Assembly: GCA_028293805.1 (NCBI GenBank)
Contig: JAQGOC010000334.1
Span: 1 to 54,619 of the forward strand
Reading direction: 5' to 3'
DNA length: 54,619 nucleotides
DNA from: Gammaproteobacteria bacterium
Lineage (GTDB): Bacteria > Pseudomonadota > Gammaproteobacteria > Steroidobacterales > Steroidobacteraceae
Shown piece after piece: positions 36,577-45,616 of the stretch. The translations under genes were made by a program, and so were the position numbers. Position 1 is the first letter of the stretch. Each line of letters opens with the position of its first letter. Under the pieces are notes generated by a model. It was not told the DNA's origin. It did no database searches and worked only from the letters and a program-made list of their open reading frames with translations.

Positions 36577-38589
36577 ATGGGGAAGTCCTTGCAGCCACTG
36601 AACGCTATGGCCGTTCGTCCGCCCGCCAACACGCCCGCCGCGGTCGCTCCCGCGGCAACTGAGCCGGTCACAGCGGAGTCGCTGGGATGGCAGCTGCGCG
36701 CAGCACTGCCGCCGCTGCGTCTTCACTCCGTATCGCTCTACGATGATCAGGCCAACGTGCTGTGGTTGAGCGAAGGCGCTCTCGGGCCGGATGAGCACAA
36801 CGTCGTGCTCGATGCCCTCGAAACTCTCGCGCGCGATACGTCATTGCCGTCTTATGAGAACGGGCTGGAGGACGGCCGCGTTGCCATCTTCCTTCCGGTG
36901 CGTGCGCCACAAGGCGATCTCGTCGGCATCGCCATGATTCTGGCCGACCTCAAGTCGGTCAGTGACGGTGTTCTGGAACGTATGGTCGGTCCGCAAGTAC
37001 GGACGATCATGCAGAAGATTGCGGTCCTTCTACGTCCGATCGCGCCGCGTGTGGGAAGCGCAGAGGCCACTGCGCCTGTACTCGAGCTAGCTACAGAGCG
37101 TGAAGCAACGCAGTCGCGCCCGGTAGCTGCGGCTGCGCAATCTGCCGTCGCCCCCCCGGCATCCACTGCATCGATCCCGGCACAGGCCGCACCGGTCAAA
37201 CCTGCTTCTGCTGCCGGAAAATCAGGCACCGGGCAATCGACCGGCAACGCTGCGACACCTTCATCGGACGCACTGTCACCGCAAGCGATCGATGACATCC
37301 TCGAATTCGAGCTCTTTCCGCAGGCGCGGGCAGTAGAGAACGAGCCAGCCAGCCCACCTGCAACGATTCTTCCGCCGACGCTGCCGGTGTTGGCGGAGTC
37401 TCTCGTCGCGCTCGAGCTCCTGGAAGATCTGTCGCCCGCTGCGCCGGCACCCGCGACAGTCAGGCCGTCCCCGACTGCAAATTCGCCAGCGCCAGGAACT
37501 GCCGCGGCAAAGCCAACTGAACCAGCCCTGCAGTTCTCCGCGCCGGCAGCGGTGACAAACGTAGCGGCCCCGAGCGAGATAAACGGATCTGCCGCGCACG
37601 CGCCCATTGGAATGGTCACTTCCGTAACCTCTGCCAGTGCAACCGACGGAGTGTCCGCCCCGATCGTCACCGCAGCTGCTGTTGCCAACCCGGCTCTTGC
37701 AACACAGACCACAGCGGGCGCGCCCAAGGCATCCGGGGCGACCACGACTTCCAGGGCCCTCGCTACGCCAGCCACAACCGGCATATCGAGATCGCTCGGC
37801 GGGCCAGGCAGCACGGGCACCGTCCAGACATTGGCTAACCTGAGCGCCACCGGCACGGCACGGACGCTGGCTCTTGACCCCACGAGCCTGATTCTTGAAG
37901 TGCAACCGTTCGCGAAACTTCGCGCGGGCGGCCGGACGCGGCGTTATGAAGTGCTGGCGCGTGTTCCCCACCGCGACACCCAGCGCGCCTCGGCCGCGAT
38001 TGACGGGTTCGCCCTGCAACGCCTGCTCGGCTGGCTCGGCGCGAATCGTCCGGCCTGGAGCCTGGAGCCGACGAGCTTCAGCCTGAATCTCTCGATCTCG
38101 ACACTCGAGGACGACCGCTTCCCCCAGCACGTGGCCTCCTGCCTCAGGGCCAACGGGATCGCGGCCGACAATCTGGGCTTCGAGATCGCCGAATCGCTGT
38201 GCACACAACGGCGCGCGCAGGTGGAACGGTTCATCACCCTCTGCGACAAGCTTGGCTGCTTCGTCGTGATCGATGACTTCTCGTTCGACTCCTCCGTGCT
38301 GCCGCTGCTGCGCTCGAAAGCGCTACGGCTCGTGAAAATCGACCCGAAGCTCACATCGGCCGCCTTGCGCGACAAGCTTTCGCAGGCCATGGTGGTTGCG
38401 ATAGTGCAGGCGGTGAAGGTTCTCGGGATCCACTGTGCGGCCAAGCGGGTGGACTCTCAGGCCTCCCTGCAGTGGCTCACGGCCATCGGCTGCGATTTCG
38501 CGCAGGGGCCGGCGCTTTCGCAGGTACAGCCGCTCGAGGCCCTCGCCCTGGCCCAAAATCCCGCCAACGAGCCCGGAAAGGCCGGCTAG
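36577..38589 (+). CDS. Degenerate EAL-domain protein with N-terminal GAF-like domain
   Basis: The 670-aa protein (an in-frame ATG at 36607 is also possible) has three parts. Residues about 25-150 form a GAF/roadblock-like alpha-beta domain. Residues about 165-425 are an Ala/Pro/Thr-rich disordered linker with short acidic Leu-rich patches (DDILEFELFPQ, LVALELLEDLSP). Residues about 430-660 form an EAL fold: YEVLARV, FSLNLSIS, LGFEIAES, IDDFSFD, LVKIDPKL and GCDFAQGPALS. The expected AEGVE motif reads AKRVD, so a metal/catalytic Glu is replaced by Lys. It probably binds c-di-GMP or a partner rather than hydrolysing it (inference). Confidence 0.72.
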   Translation: MGKSLQPLNAMAVRPPANTPAAVAPAATEPVTAESLGWQLRAALPPLRLHSVSLYDDQANVLWLSEGALGPDEHNVVLDALETLARDTSLPSYENGLEDGRVAIFLPVRAPQGDLVGIAMILADLKSVSDGVLERMVGPQVRTIMQKIAVLLRPIAPRVGSAEATAPVLELATEREATQSRPVAAAAQSAVAPPASTASIPAQAAPVKPASAAGKSGTGQSTGNAATPSSDALSPQAIDDILEFELFPQARAVENEPASPPATILPPTLPVLAESLVALELLEDLSPAAPAPATVRPSPTANSPAPGTAAAKPTEPALQFSAPAAVTNVAAPSEINGSAAHAPIGMVTSVTSASATDGVSAPIVTAAAVANPALATQTTAGAPKASGATTTSRALATPATTGISRSLGGPGSTGTVQTLANLSATGTARTLALDPTSLILEVQPFAKLRAGGRTRRYEVLARVPHRDTQRASAAIDGFALQRLLGWLGANRPAWSLEPTSFSLNLSISTLEDDRFPQHVASCLRANGIAADNLGFEIAESLCTQRRAQVERFITLCDKLGCFVVIDDFSFDSSVLPLLRSKALRLVKIDPKLTSAALRDKLSQAMVVAIVQAVKVLGIHCAAKRVDSQASLQWLTAIGCDFAQGPALSQVQPLEALALAQNPANEPGKAG

Positions 38590-38781
38590 GCTCTGATTCT
38601 GCTCTGCAATTCAGGGACTTGAGCCCCGTCGCGCCCACCCGGACAGGCGTTTTCGGTCCCAACGACCTCTTCGGCGATACCTGCGACGAGCCGAGCGTGG
38701 AGCGCGCTCATTCGGCCGCGTGCCGCAAGCGAGATAGCCTAAGCTTCCCCTACGCGCATTCCCCGGCCCGCGTACCGAAGC

Positions 38782-39900
38782 ATGCTGACGCTCGAACAAT
38801 TCCGTTCCAACCGCAACGTTCTGTTCTGGAGCCTGCACGCGGCCGGCTGGGGCGCGTACGCGATCACACAGTACTTTGGCGCGCTGCTGTACGAAAAACC
38901 CAACAGCTACGCGCAGGTGATCGTGGTGGCGGCGCTGTCGGGCTTCGTCTTGTCGATGCCCATGCGATTCATCTACCGGCGCCTGTGGGGACGTGCGCCG
39001 CGCTCGATCTTCCTGGGAGTGCTCGCCACCTGTTACATCACCGCGCTCGCCCTGCGCACGGTCATCAATCTCGCCTATAAGCAATTCGTCGAGCCGGACT
39101 GGCAGTTCAAGACCCTGTTCGAGCTGTTCGGGGGCGCCATTTCCACGACCTATCTGCTGATGTGCTGGAGCGCCTTCTATTTCGGCATCAAGTATTACGA
39201 ATCCCAGCAGCAGCAGCAGGAAGCGGTGCTGAAAGCCGTTGCCCTGGCGCAGGAATCGCAGCTGAAGATGCTGCGTTACCAGCTGAACCCGCACTTTCTA
39301 TTCAACACGCTGAACGCCATCTCGACTCTCATTCTCGACAACCAGAATCGCACGGCCAATCACGCCATCACGCGTCTGTCGGAATTCCTGCGCTACACGC
39401 TCGATCAGGATCCGATGAAGAAAGTCACGCTGCGCCAGGAGATCGAGGCGCTCGATCTGTATCTCGGTACGGAACGGCTGCGCTTCGGAGAGCGGCTGCG
39501 CCTCGAGTACGCCATCGAGGGGCCGGCGCTCGAGGCGCTCGTGCCGAGTCTGCTGCTGCAGCCGCTCCTGGAGAATTCGCTCAAGTACGCTGTTTCCCCG
39601 CGTGAACAGGGCGGCTGCGTACGCATTGAGGGCCGCGCGCGTGGCTCGATGCTCGAAGTGAGCGTGACCGATGACGGCCCGGGCATGCAGGACCGCTTCT
39701 CCCCGAACGAGCGCCGGGGCGTCGGACTTCGCAACACACGCGAGCGGCTCGCGGTGCTGTACGGCGAGAATCACCGTTTCGCCGTGTTGAACAGCCGCCC
39801 GGGCCTGCGCATCGACATGGCTCTGCCGCTGGAAACGGCCGGCGCGGACGAGCCCGGCACGGAGCAGCCGTATCCCGAATCGACGAGGGCGCGCGCATGA
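38782..39900 (+). CDS. LytS/AlgZ-type sensor histidine kinase
   Basis: The 372-aa protein has four hydrophobic segments (about residues 15-33, 44-66, 76-97, 112-135), then a coiled region with a QQQQQ run, a His_kinase box LRYQLNPHFLFNTLNAIS with His171, and a C-terminal HATPase with N box PLLENSLKYAV and G box DDGPGM...GVGLRNTRERL. This is the AlgZ/FimS/YehU type. It is coupled by ATGA (39897-39900) to the LytTR regulator. The signal is unknown. Confidence 0.9.
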   Translation: MLTLEQFRSNRNVLFWSLHAAGWGAYAITQYFGALLYEKPNSYAQVIVVAALSGFVLSMPMRFIYRRLWGRAPRSIFLGVLATCYITALALRTVINLAYKQFVEPDWQFKTLFELFGGAISTTYLLMCWSAFYFGIKYYESQQQQQEAVLKAVALAQESQLKMLRYQLNPHFLFNTLNAISTLILDNQNRTANHAITRLSEFLRYTLDQDPMKKVTLRQEIEALDLYLGTERLRFGERLRLEYAIEGPALEALVPSLLLQPLLENSLKYAVSPREQGGCVRIEGRARGSMLEVSVTDDGPGMQDRFSPNERRGVGLRNTRERLAVLYGENHRFAVLNSRPGLRIDMALPLETAGADEPGTEQPYPESTRARA

Positions 39901-40721
39901 AGATCACCACGATCATCGTCGACGACGAGGCACTCTCGCGGCGTGGAATCGAGATCCGGCTCAATGAAGCAGGCGACTTCGACGTCGTAGCTCAATGCAC
40001 GAATGGCCGCGAAGCCCTCGCTGCCATCCAGGCACACAAGCCGGACCTCGTGTTTCTGGACATCCAGATGCCCGGATTGTCGGGATTCGAAGTGCTGGCG
40101 CAGCTTCCCCATGAATCGCTTCCCGTCCTCGTGTTCATCACGGCGTACGATCAGTACGCGATCAAGGCGTTCGAGGCGCGAGCGGTTGACTATCTGCTGA
40201 AGCCGATCGATGCCGTGCGTTTCCAGGCCGCGCTCGATCGCGTGCGTGAGCATGTGCGAGCCAAAAGCGCGGTGAACCAGCGCGACCGGCTCGTGGAAAT
40301 CATCGCTGAGATTACCGGCTCGGGTGAGCTCGCTCTGGATGAGCTGCTGGCGCGCGGGCGCGCCGCTGTCGAGATGCGGCACCCTGAAGTTTTACCGATC
40401 CGACAGGGCCGCGAGACAGTGCGCGTGCCCGTTGCCTCCATACGATGGATCGATGCTGCCGGGGATTACATGTGCATCCATGCCGGAGGCGACACTCATA
40501 TCCTGCGCGGCACAATGAAAGAGCTCGAGGAGCTCCTGGACCCGAAGTTATTCCAGCGCGTGCACCGCTCGACGATCGTAAACCTGCGGCTCGTCAAAAG
40601 TCTGCGTGCGCACATGAACGGCGAGTACTTCCTTACCCTCGACGGCGGACACGAGCTCAAGCTCTCGCGCACCTACCGGGACAAGGTGGAGTATTTCCTC
40701 AGCGCGTCCGGCCTCAACTGA
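39897..40721 (+). CDS. LytTR-type response regulator (AlgR-like)
   Basis: The 274-aa protein has a receiver domain (IVDDE at 7-11, Asp55 in LVFLDIQMPG, Thr/Lys switch residues FITAYDQ and LLKPID). After a linker (about 115-165) comes a LytTR DNA-binding domain (VPVASIRWIDAAGDYMCIHA, FQRVHRSTIVNLRLVKSL). In pseudomonads and xanthomonads such AlgZ/AlgR pairs control motility, type IV pili or exopolysaccharide. The overlap with the kinase gene makes the pairing secure; targets are not visible. Confidence 0.92.
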   Translation: MKITTIIVDDEALSRRGIEIRLNEAGDFDVVAQCTNGREALAAIQAHKPDLVFLDIQMPGLSGFEVLAQLPHESLPVLVFITAYDQYAIKAFEARAVDYLLKPIDAVRFQAALDRVREHVRAKSAVNQRDRLVEIIAEITGSGELALDELLARGRAAVEMRHPEVLPIRQGRETVRVPVASIRWIDAAGDYMCIHAGGDTHILRGTMKELEELLDPKLFQRVHRSTIVNLRLVKSLRAHMNGEYFLTLDGGHELKLSRTYRDKVEYFLSASGLN

Positions 40722-40742
40722 GCTCGGGAAGCCTGCCGCGGC

Positions 40743-41957
40743 TCAGGCGCGGCGCCGGAAGGTGCCGGTCGTGGACAACGCGCAGTCGCAGTCGACCAGC
40801 TTCACGCAGTTGCGGCCGCCCCGCTTGGCACTGTAAAGCGATTCGTCGGCGAGCTGCACCGCCCCTTCCGGGCTTCTGCCGAGTTTCGGCCGAACGACCG
40901 AGATCCCTATGCTCGCGGTCACGAATGGGGCCGTAGGCGAGTCCTCGTGCACAATCTCGAGGGACTGGATCGAGCTGCGGAGCTGCTCCGCGATCTCCTG
41001 CACGTATTCGACGCTCAGGTCGAACAATGCCAATACGAACTCTTCACCCCCATAGCGGGCGGCCATGTCGAGCGGGCGGCGTGCAAAGCCTTGGACGACC
41101 TGCGCCACGCGCCGCAGAGCGTGATCGCCCGCCTGATGTCCATACCGGTCGTTGTATGCCTTGAAGTGGTCAACATCGATCAGCAGCAGCGCGAGCAAAC
41201 GACGGTCACGTAGTCCCTGCTGCCATAGCCGGGGGAAGTGATCATCGAACGCGCCTCGATTCTTCAGGCCTGTCAGCCCGTCGCGAGCCGCCATCTCTCC
41301 CATGAGTCCACGCTCGAGAAACGAGGTGCGCAGTTGCCGCTCAACGCCGCGATATGCGAATGCTCCTACGGCAGCCGTGACCGTCAGCACGCTCACGTAA
41401 TACACAACGGACACGACGGGTGCCCCCGCATAGGCCAGCGCCGTGCCGTGCGCGACGATCATCAGCGCGTTCGCGATGACGGACTCGCGAAAAAGCTGCC
41501 CTCCGAGAAAGAAGAGCGCGATGCTGTAGGAAGTCAGGAAGTAAAAAGGATCGGGATGTCCGTTGAGCATCCGGCTCGCGACGCCTACGGCAGAGACGAC
41601 GCCGAGCAGCGGCAGCGCGATCCTCGCGGCCGGCAGATACAACTGCTCGTAGAAGCTGCTCCACGAGGCCCACGCGAGAAACAGGCAGGCGGGAATCGCC
41701 AGCCCCGGCCAGCCCACCAACACCCGGCGAGCGGGGATGCCATCGATGATCATGAAGTGCAGCGCCACGGCCGCACACAGCAGGCAGATCGCGAGTTGAA
41801 AGAAGCGCACGCGCGAGCGCGTGCGCCCCAGGTGGAATGCCTGAAAGTCCTTCTCGAGCGCGGGCGAAAAACGTAAATCCGGAAAGTCCCGGCGCAGCTC
41901 GCTCGCGTAGGGTGAGTCGGGGTAATGCGTCGGATCGAGGAGGGGGGGTATCTGCAT
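40743..41957 (-). CDS. Membrane diguanylate cyclase (GGDEF)
   Basis: The 404-aa protein has about six transmembrane helices (residues 50-215) and a C-terminal GGDEF domain. The catalytic motif is GGEEF. An RxxD inhibitory site (RPLD) sits five residues before it. The substrate motifs DGLTGLKNRGAFDDHF and LLIDVDHFKAYNDRYGHQAG are intact, so an active, product-inhibited cyclase making c-di-GMP is expected. The sensory part is a MASE-like membrane domain of unclear type. It converges with the LytTR regulator with a 21-bp gap. Confidence 0.92.
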   Translation of the reverse strand: MQIPPLLDPTHYPDSPYASELRRDFPDLRFSPALEKDFQAFHLGRTRSRVRFFQLAICLLCAAVALHFMIIDGIPARRVLVGWPGLAIPACLFLAWASWSSFYEQLYLPAARIALPLLGVVSAVGVASRMLNGHPDPFYFLTSYSIALFFLGGQLFRESVIANALMIVAHGTALAYAGAPVVSVVYYVSVLTVTAAVGAFAYRGVERQLRTSFLERGLMGEMAARDGLTGLKNRGAFDDHFPRLWQQGLRDRRLLALLLIDVDHFKAYNDRYGHQAGDHALRRVAQVVQGFARRPLDMAARYGGEEFVLALFDLSVEYVQEIAEQLRSSIQSLEIVHEDSPTAPFVTASIGISVVRPKLGRSPEGAVQLADESLYSAKRGGRNCVKLVDCDCALSTTGTFRRRA

Positions 41958-42044
41958 TGAGAGCTGAATTTATCTCACCGCAGCCGCCGAAAGTGTGACG
42001 CACTTCCGCTGCTGAGCCCATCTTGCAACGCCGTTGATTGGCGC

Positions 42045-42885
42045 TCACCACGTGTAACGCACGCGCTGCCTCACAGTGACTTCGCCGTCCTTCGGTACGT
42101 CGATTGGGAACGCGATTGTGTGCGCATCTTCCCTAGAAAATTCATGCGTCTTGGACTGAATCTTCCAGTTGCTCCAGCGATACAGGTCTCCTTGACGATC
42201 ACGCGCATCGGCTGGTCCTTATGGTTGCGGACCTTCGTTTCGATCTCAGGTCACGCCACCCGTTTGATTCCACACCCGCGTCCGCTGTTCGCCCCCGCTT
42301 GGCGACAGGACGTTCCAAACGAGAGTCGGCCGCGTATTCAAACCTCCGGCAGTGCGGAAGCGCACGGACGAGTAGTTGCGCAATGTCTGGAGCGTGCCAT
42401 CGTGCAACTTCAACACGAGTCCGTCGACCGACGATAGTAACGTCCCGCTAACCGTCTCGCGTGATTTCCTGCGGCGCGTTCCACCACGATGGGCTGATCG
42501 ATGTACTTGAGCAGGAGTTTGTCCGTGCTCACCAGATCGAATTGGAAATTTTGCTCCAGGACACGGGAGCGCGACTCGCTGAGCGACGTGAAGCTGACAG
42601 TGGTGGGATCGATGAGACCGGCGACATTGGCGAACTTCACCGTCGAGCGGCCGGTTTCGATTTTGATGTCCCGATCCTGCCGGACGAGCGCGTACCCAGG
42701 CACCCGCATGTCATTAGGGATCGCTGCGCCCAGGGTGGGGCGATAGAGGTCGGACGAGATCGCGCCAGCCTCCTCCGAGCTATAAGTAGTGATCTCGGCA
42801 CCCTCGGCGGCACCGGCTTGGCGGGCGATGAATGCACGTGCGCGTGCAGCGCGGCACGGCGAAGGGCGGGAATGACGGGGGACAT
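42045..42885 (-). pseudogene. DUF4139-family protein, broken and internally deleted
   Basis: Parts of one protein are found in shifting frames. They run from the N-terminus MSPVIPALRRAALHA, via a frame change to EITTYSSEEAGAISSDLYRP and VKFANVAGLIDPTTVSFTSL, then KLLLKYIDQPIVVER. Another frame follows with GTLLSSVDGLVLKLHDGTLQ and RPTLVWNVLSPSGGEQR, to QTGGVT and a stop. The frame then jumps to IETKVRNHKDQPMRVIVKE, and after one lost base to LYRWSNWKIQSKTHEF and the C-terminal VPKDGEVTVRQRVRYTW. The order and C-terminus match DUF4139 proteins, but the middle (about 200 residues or more) is missing. The gene is dead. Confidence 0.75.
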
Positions 42886-43179
42886 CGGTAACCTTTAATG
42901 TAGATGTGTCCGGCACAGTCAAACGCCGCTCGTATCCCGATCGGGTCAGGCAAGGCTGCGCACAGCAGTTTTGGAGAGGTCCGGCGGTCGAGAAGCCCCC
43001 TCGCAAGTGTGACGTGCGTCACGAACCGGGACGGCCAGAGGGTGATCTGTGAGCCATCGCGAGGCCACTGCGCGCGAGCATTGCTTAGATACGCCCAATG
43101 CGTTGATCGCAATCGGACCGGCCCTTAGGGACCGCCGTCGCCCCTGGATGGCGCCGGCCGATTCGCATTCGACGAAGCT

Positions 43180-45330
43180 ATGAGGCTCGAAACTATGGAA
43201 GCTGCGTCCCGCCCGGTCTTTGAGCCCCTCACCGACCTGCCGGTGGAAGCGCCTATCGACGGCCGGGTAGCCGGCGGAGCGACACAGTCGTCCTCCGCCT
43301 CTGCCGCCACCCCCGTATCCCGGAAATCCAGGCCGCTGGACCCGGCAGCGGAGTTGCTCGACCCGGAGAGCCTGCTCACCGGGAGCGATCCGGATTCGTC
43401 GCTCACCTTGTTGGACGAGGGTGCCGCTGCCGGGTCGTCTCGGGCGGTTACTTCGAACATGGCTGGTGCGGCGCCCGCGGCCAACCCGTTCACGCCGGAC
43501 TCGGAAGACCTTCTTGGGCTTGAACAGTTGTTGACTCTAGAGAGCGGGGCAGATGCGGCACAAGGTTCCGATGCGTCCGCAATACGTGCGGGATCGGGAT
43601 CAGTGTCCGCGCCTACAGCATCAGGATCGGGCTCGGCAACTTCGGCCCCAACACCCTCGGCCGCGCCAGCCGCGGCTCCCACGACACCGGCTGCGGCCTC
43701 ATCTCCGGCACTGGCGCCGGCGCCTCAGGCATCGACAACGCTCGCTTCATCCATGCCTGCGGCGGCACCCTCCGCGAATGCGCTAGCACCATCGACGCCT
43801 TCGCTGCCACCGGGCGCACCCGGTGCGCGGTCGGCGTCGGCAGCCGTGACCTCATCGGCTGCGCCGGTCGGGAAGCGTCAGTCCGTATCGTCGATGACGT
43901 CTGCCCGAAGCTCCGGGCCCGGCAAGCCGCCGCTTAAATCAGCAGCCCCCGCGGTACCGCCCGCGCGCCCGGCGCCACTTGCGGCTGTTCCGCCGGCGGC
44001 AAAAGCGGCTCCGCGGCTGGGGACGTCGGCGGGTTCGGTAACAAGCGCCCCCGCAGTACCGGCGCCGGTCGCACAGCCACCCTTGGCTGCAGCCGCTCCT
44101 GCGATGGGTGGGATACCGGCTGGTCCCTCGATTTCTGGTTCTATGAGCGCTTTGGCTGCGTTAGCAGCACGCATCGCAGCGGCCCCGGCCTCTTCGGAAG
44201 CTACGTTCCCTGAAGCGCCGTTGGCCCTTCCGGAATGGGACGTCAATCCGCCGACGTTGGCGGCACCGGCCGTGCCGTCTTCCGCGCCCTCCTTTGCCTC
44301 TACTTCAGCCGCCTCAACTTCGTCTGCGGTCTCTGCCTACTCCGCCGGTGTGTTCTCCGCCGCAGTCGCAGCTGCTTCTGACATCCCGGCCACTCCGGAC
44401 TCTGCGGCGTCTTTTGCGACTGCAGTGGCCTCTCTCGCGCAGGCCGGTCCTACGGGACCCATCACGAAACCAACACTGTCGCTGGAGGATCCCGTAGAGC
44501 CGCCAGTGGTGGCACCCGGCGCCGCGGTGGGATCGCCTGTGACTGGCACGGTGATCGAGTCAGCCACGCGGGCGCCCTCCAGCGCCACAGCGGTCGCGAC
44601 ACCAACTCCGGCCGTGCCTATTCCTACGCCGCCGATGGATCGGGATTTCATTGCCCGAAACCAGATTGTCGAACGTTATCTGTCCGGTCGCCTGCCGCTC
44701 AAGGGAGCCACCGACTTCGAACGTTTCTGCCGGGACAACCCCCAGGTGCTCGACGATCTGGGCCTGCCCGAACGGGTGAACGCCGGCCTGCGTCTGCTCG
44801 AGGCGAGCGGCAAGCCGGAGCCATGGCAGGAATCGGGAAAACCGTTTTGGCAGAAGCCGCAGATCACGGTGGGCCTGGCGATTGCCGCACTCGTGCTTGG
44901 GGCAACGCTCTCGGTAGTGGCCAGCGAAAACGCGGCCAGGGGGCAGAAGATTACGCGGCTGCAGAATCAGGCGACCGAACGGGCACTGGATCCAGCCACG
45001 AGCACACGCGAGATCCGCCTCCTCCCGAGCCGCGAGGGCGGTTCTAACACTCCGGCGATCACCATCGGTGGCGGCCCCGCGCAGCTCGCGGATTTCAAGA
45101 TCGACGAATCGCGCTCGCCCTACAAGGTGTTCCGCGTGACCATCGATCGCATCGAGCAGGGTCGTGTCGCCGTGATCAGCAATCTCGCGAAGGACTCGAA
45201 CGGTCATCTGCGCATTGCACTGAACAGCTCGGCCCTCGGTCCCGGCAACTACCAGTTGACGATCGAGGGACTGACGTGGCGCGGCGACGCCGAGCCCGAC
45301 TCGTGGATCACCATCGGGGTCCAACGATAG
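43180..45330 (+). CDS. Very Ala/Pro/Ser-rich single-pass membrane protein, unknown
   Basis: A 716-aa protein (ATG 43195 possible). Residues about 1-480 are low-complexity Ala/Pro/Ser/Thr with scattered acidic Leu motifs (ELLDPESLLTG, SEDLLGLEQLLTLES). A conserved-looking cytoplasmic block follows (about 485-545: DFIARNQIVERYLSGRLPLK, GATDFERFCRDNPQVLDDLG). Then comes one transmembrane helix (about 556-578, ITVGLAIAALVLGATLSVVA), a coiled region, and a periplasmic domain that looks like a beta-sandwich (VFRVTIDRIEQGRVAVISN ... YQLTIEGLTWRGD). I do not recognise a named family. Base composition keeps the frame consistent and the last 230 residues look like a real folded protein. Confidence 0.75.
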   Translation: MRLETMEAASRPVFEPLTDLPVEAPIDGRVAGGATQSSSASAATPVSRKSRPLDPAAELLDPESLLTGSDPDSSLTLLDEGAAAGSSRAVTSNMAGAAPAANPFTPDSEDLLGLEQLLTLESGADAAQGSDASAIRAGSGSVSAPTASGSGSATSAPTPSAAPAAAPTTPAAASSPALAPAPQASTTLASSMPAAAPSANALAPSTPSLPPGAPGARSASAAVTSSAAPVGKRQSVSSMTSARSSGPGKPPLKSAAPAVPPARPAPLAAVPPAAKAAPRLGTSAGSVTSAPAVPAPVAQPPLAAAAPAMGGIPAGPSISGSMSALAALAARIAAAPASSEATFPEAPLALPEWDVNPPTLAAPAVPSSAPSFASTSAASTSSAVSAYSAGVFSAAVAAASDIPATPDSAASFATAVASLAQAGPTGPITKPTLSLEDPVEPPVVAPGAAVGSPVTGTVIESATRAPSSATAVATPTPAVPIPTPPMDRDFIARNQIVERYLSGRLPLKGATDFERFCRDNPQVLDDLGLPERVNAGLRLLEASGKPEPWQESGKPFWQKPQITVGLAIAALVLGATLSVVASENAARGQKITRLQNQATERALDPATSTREIRLLPSREGGSNTPAITIGGGPAQLADFKIDESRSPYKVFRVTIDRIEQGRVAVISNLAKDSNGHLRIALNSSALGPGNYQLTIEGLTWRGDAEPDSWITIGVQR

Positions 45331-45616
45331 AACGATCGCAGAGTCGAGCTTGCGCGATCATCACGTGCAAACTCGTGGGGCGGAACATCTGACGGTCGAC
45401 GTCAAATTGCCCGGGAGCACTGTTTTGAGGGTCCCGGCGCGCAGGGGCATTTTTTCCGCCAGCCGATGGAATAAATGTGATCGGCATCCCGAATCGGCCA
45501 CCCATGCGGCAGACGCTCTCATGACCTGAGGCCGACAGCCGATGCAGCTAACGGCCGGGCACCGACGGCTCAGCGCACTTTTGCCTCCATCTCCGCGCCA
45601 CGATTTCGCTTCGCTC
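45331..45616. other. Gap between the Ala/Pro-rich gene and the EAL-HDOD gene
   Basis: No gene is supported. An in-frame upstream start for the next gene at 45542 exists but adds a segment outside the EAL domain. No clear terminator or promoter was identified. Confidence 0.4.
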
